Shown: positions 5,291 to 6,245 of the stretch, one piece after another
Layout: every line of letters begins with the position of its first letter
Position numbering within the stretch: position 1 is the stretch's first letter
Source: DATEOR01 sp046734455
Lineage (GTDB): Bacteria; Actinomycetota; Thermoleophilia; Gaiellales; Gaiellaceae
Direction: 5' to 3'
DNA length: 6,245 nucleotides
Assembly: GCA_046734455.1 (NCBI GenBank)
Contig: JBKPRJ010000095.1
Location: 1-6,245, forward strand
The notes under the pieces: model-generated
What the model was told of the DNA's origin: nothing
The model's input: only the letters and a program-made list of their open reading frames with translations
Databases searched by the model: none
Translations under genes and position numbers: made by a program

Positions 5291-5320
5291 TTGACGCAAC
5301 ACTTTCTGTTGCGCTATGCT
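5291..5320 (+). promoter_or_regulatory. promoter of the toxin-antitoxin operon, leaderless
   Basis: TTGACG (5291-5296) and TATGCT (5315-5320) are separated by 18 bp and match the -35 and -10 consensus closely. Six bases follow before the ATG at 5327, so transcription should start at the A of the start codon. The absence of any Shine-Dalgarno sequence agrees with a leaderless mRNA. Confidence 0.75.
5295..5313. promoter_or_regulatory. operator dyad inside the toxin-antitoxin promoter
   Basis: CGCAACA (5295-5301) and TGTTGCG (5307-5313) are perfect inverted repeats around the spacer CTTTC. The 19-bp dyad fills the space between -35 and -10, so a bound repressor would block RNA polymerase. A third half-site, CGCAAC (5335-5340), lies just inside the antitoxin gene. 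The expected ligand is the antitoxin or the toxin-antitoxin complex, as in other Xre/RES modules; that is inference. Confidence 0.7.
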
Positions 5321-5326
5321 TCGAGC

Positions 5327-5659
5327 ATGCCTGTCGCAACTGCACTCAAGGTGGAGGCCCTTAGCAAGGACTTCCATTCGCAGCGGAAGCTGGCTGCTGC
5401 GCTCGGCGTCAGCCCGGCTCAGGTCAGCCGCTGGCGGCGCGGCCAGGGGATCGATCCCGAGAACGCGGAGCGGCTCGACCTCCTCGAGCTCGTGATGTCC
5501 TCGCTCCTGCGGCTCTACGAGCCGGAGACGGCGGAGAAGTGGCTCTTCGGGCTCAATCCGCTGCTTCGCCACCGGCGCCCGATCGACGTCATCCGCCAGG
5601 GGCGGCCCGAGGAGCTTCTGGGCGCCATCCGTCAGGAGCAAGCGGACTCCTACGCGTGA
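5327..5659 (+). CDS. Xre/MbcA/ParS-type antitoxin of a RES toxin-antitoxin module
   Basis: The 110-residue protein has a helix-turn-helix at about residues 18-42 (KLAAALGVSPAQVSRWRRG), which should bind the operator in its own promoter. A C-terminal toxin-binding domain (about 56-105) carries the DUF2384 pattern: WLFGLNPLLRHRRPIDVIRQG (72-92), then PEELLGAIRQE. In characterised modules this domain neutralises the RES toxin by covering its active site. ATG 5327 is chosen because it follows the promoter -10 by 6 bp; the TTG at 5291 in the same frame is the -35 itself and cannot be the start. The gene ends TGA 5657-5659, sharing GTGA with the toxin start. The class is clear from both domains and the downstream RES gene. 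Confidence 0.92.
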   Translation: MPVATALKVEALSKDFHSQRKLAAALGVSPAQVSRWRRGQGIDPENAERLDLLELVMSSLLRLYEPETAEKWLFGLNPLLRHRRPIDVIRQGRPEELLGAIRQEQADSYA

Positions 5660-6213
5660 TCCTGTTTCGCTGCCTTGCCTGGGACAAGGCCGCGTCGCCG
5701 GGCGCACGGGGCGGCCCGCTCTGGTTCCCGCGCATGCTCCAGGGGGACGGGCGGCACGACAACCCCGACCTCTACGGCTGCCTCTACGTCTCAGCCGAGC
5801 CCGTATCAGCGGTCGCGGAGCAGATCCAGCGGCTCGCGGGCACGTCGCTCGAGGCTCCCGACCTCGTGAGGCGCGGGCTCCCGCTCGCGCTCGCGGCGAT
5901 CGACTTCGACGAGAGCGGTGAGCTCGTCGATCTCGACGACCCGAAGGTGCTCGTGGGGGAGGGACTGCGCCCGTCGCAGATCGCTACGAACGACCGCCCG
6001 ATCACCCAGGCCGGTGCAGGCGCGCTCTTCACGCGCCACGGCGAAGCAGCCGGTATTCGCTGGTGGTCGACGATCGAGGCGCTCTGGCCCAATGTGACCC
6101 TCTTCGACCGCGCAGGGGAGCTCCTCGCCGTCGAGGACGCCCAGATGCTCGAGCTGGGGGATGACGTCGTCGTCGAGGCCGCCGACTATCTCGGCATTCC
6201 GATCGCGACTTGA
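5656..6213 (+). CDS. RES-domain toxin (predicted NAD+-degrading)
   Basis: The 185-residue protein is a RES-domain toxin. Characterised relatives such as MbcT deplete NAD+ by phosphorolysis or hydrolysis and stop growth. Visible features are ILFRCLAW at the N-terminus, GGPLWFPR (19-26), GRHDNPDLYGCLYVS (32-46), AVAEQ with the conserved Glu E55, GLRPSQIA (103-110), and RWWST (135-139), where S138 is the likely Ser of the Arg-Glu-Ser triad. The Arg is R26 or R33. DRPITQ (113-118) and NVTLFDRAGELLAV (146-159) also fit the family. GTG 5656 is chosen because it overlaps the antitoxin stop as GTGA, implying coupled translation, and sits just before the conserved N-terminus. An upstream GTG at 5539 would add 39 residues that only mirror the antitoxin gene. 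The protein appears full length with no frame break. Confidence 0.92.
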   Translation: MILFRCLAWDKAASPGARGGPLWFPRMLQGDGRHDNPDLYGCLYVSAEPVSAVAEQIQRLAGTSLEAPDLVRRGLPLALAAIDFDESGELVDLDDPKVLVGEGLRPSQIATNDRPITQAGAGALFTRHGEAAGIRWWSTIEALWPNVTLFDRAGELLAVEDAQMLELGDDVVVEAADYLGIPIAT

Positions 6214-6219
6214 CATAAC

Positions 6220-6239
6220 GCCGATTATCGTGAATCGGC
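6220..6239 (+). terminator. candidate hairpin after the toxin gene
   Basis: GCCGATT (6220-6226) and AATCGGC (6233-6239) form a perfect 7-bp stem around ATCGTG, starting 6 bp past the toxin stop. The window ends six bases later, so a T-tract cannot be judged. A consensus TTGACA (6210-6215) overlaps the toxin stop and could instead be a -35 for a gene beyond the window. Confidence 0.4.
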
Positions 6240-6245
6240 TGCAAG

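Noticed and set aside
2913..5294. 793-residue plus-strand open frame
   Set aside because: It runs antisense through the transporter and hydrolase, both of which have clear family motifs; the length reflects lack of stops in GC-rich antisense.
5291..5326. TTG 5291 as antitoxin start
   Set aside because: The TTG is part of the -35 hexamer TTGACG; the transcript should begin near 5327.
5238..5345. 5' extension of the hydrolase to ATG 5345
   Set aside because: It would run through the antitoxin promoter and start, and the added residues do not resemble a signal sequence.
5539..5655. GTG 5539 as toxin start
   Set aside because: The extra 39 residues only mirror the antitoxin's conserved toxin-binding domain; GTG 5656 with the GTGA overlap is better.
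1..6245. CRISPR array, insertion sequence or integrase
   Set aside because: No regularly spaced direct repeats, transposase or recombinase motifs, or long terminal inverted repeats were seen.

Overview
This is a high-GC bacterial window with strongly G/C-biased third codon positions and TTG, GTG and ATG starts. Several genes have a -10-like hexamer so close to the start codon that the mRNA would be leaderless or nearly so. The first gene resembles the C-terminal half of the actinobacterial regulator FtsR. Together these suggest a deep-branching actinobacterium, perhaps of the Thermoleophilia/Gaiellales type; that assignment is inference, and no rRNA or marker gene is present.

Layout. Plus strand, left part: the C-terminal part of an FtsR-like MerR regulator (1-369), followed 6 bp later by adenine phosphoribosyltransferase apt (376-894). 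Then a 200-residue Cys/His-rich protein of unknown function (947-1549) and a four-helix membrane protein with a long acidic tail (1622-2326). That block closes with a 15-bp perfect terminator hairpin (2345-2378). Next is an ambiguous stretch (2417-2653) where reading frames on both strands look coding, because the two share codon boundaries. A 64-residue two-helix membrane protein follows on the minus strand (2650-2844).

The 302-bp intergenic region 2845-3146 holds a minus-strand intrinsic terminator (3050-3075) and a compact cluster of DnaA-box-like 9-mers (3084-3138). To its right lies a minus-strand two-gene operon: a membrane-anchored DUF4015-type putative glycoside hydrolase (4044-5237), then an EamA/DMT-family transporter (3147-4025), separated by 18 bp.

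The right end holds a type II toxin-antitoxin module of the Xre/RES class on the plus strand. The antitoxin (5327-5659, helix-turn-helix plus a ParS/MbcA-type toxin-binding domain) overlaps the RES-domain toxin (5656-6213) at a GTGA junction. Its promoter is unusually clear: TTGACG, an 18-bp spacer and TATGCT. A perfect 19-bp dyad fills the spacer and the predicted transcription start falls on the A of the antitoxin ATG. The module is divergent from the hydrolase operon across 89 bp.

The toxin-antitoxin module with its nested operator is the most interesting system here. It belongs to a known class, so novelty would lie in its regulatory layout and toxin variant. The DnaA-box-like cluster and the mirror-frame region 2417-2653 are the two least explained stretches.
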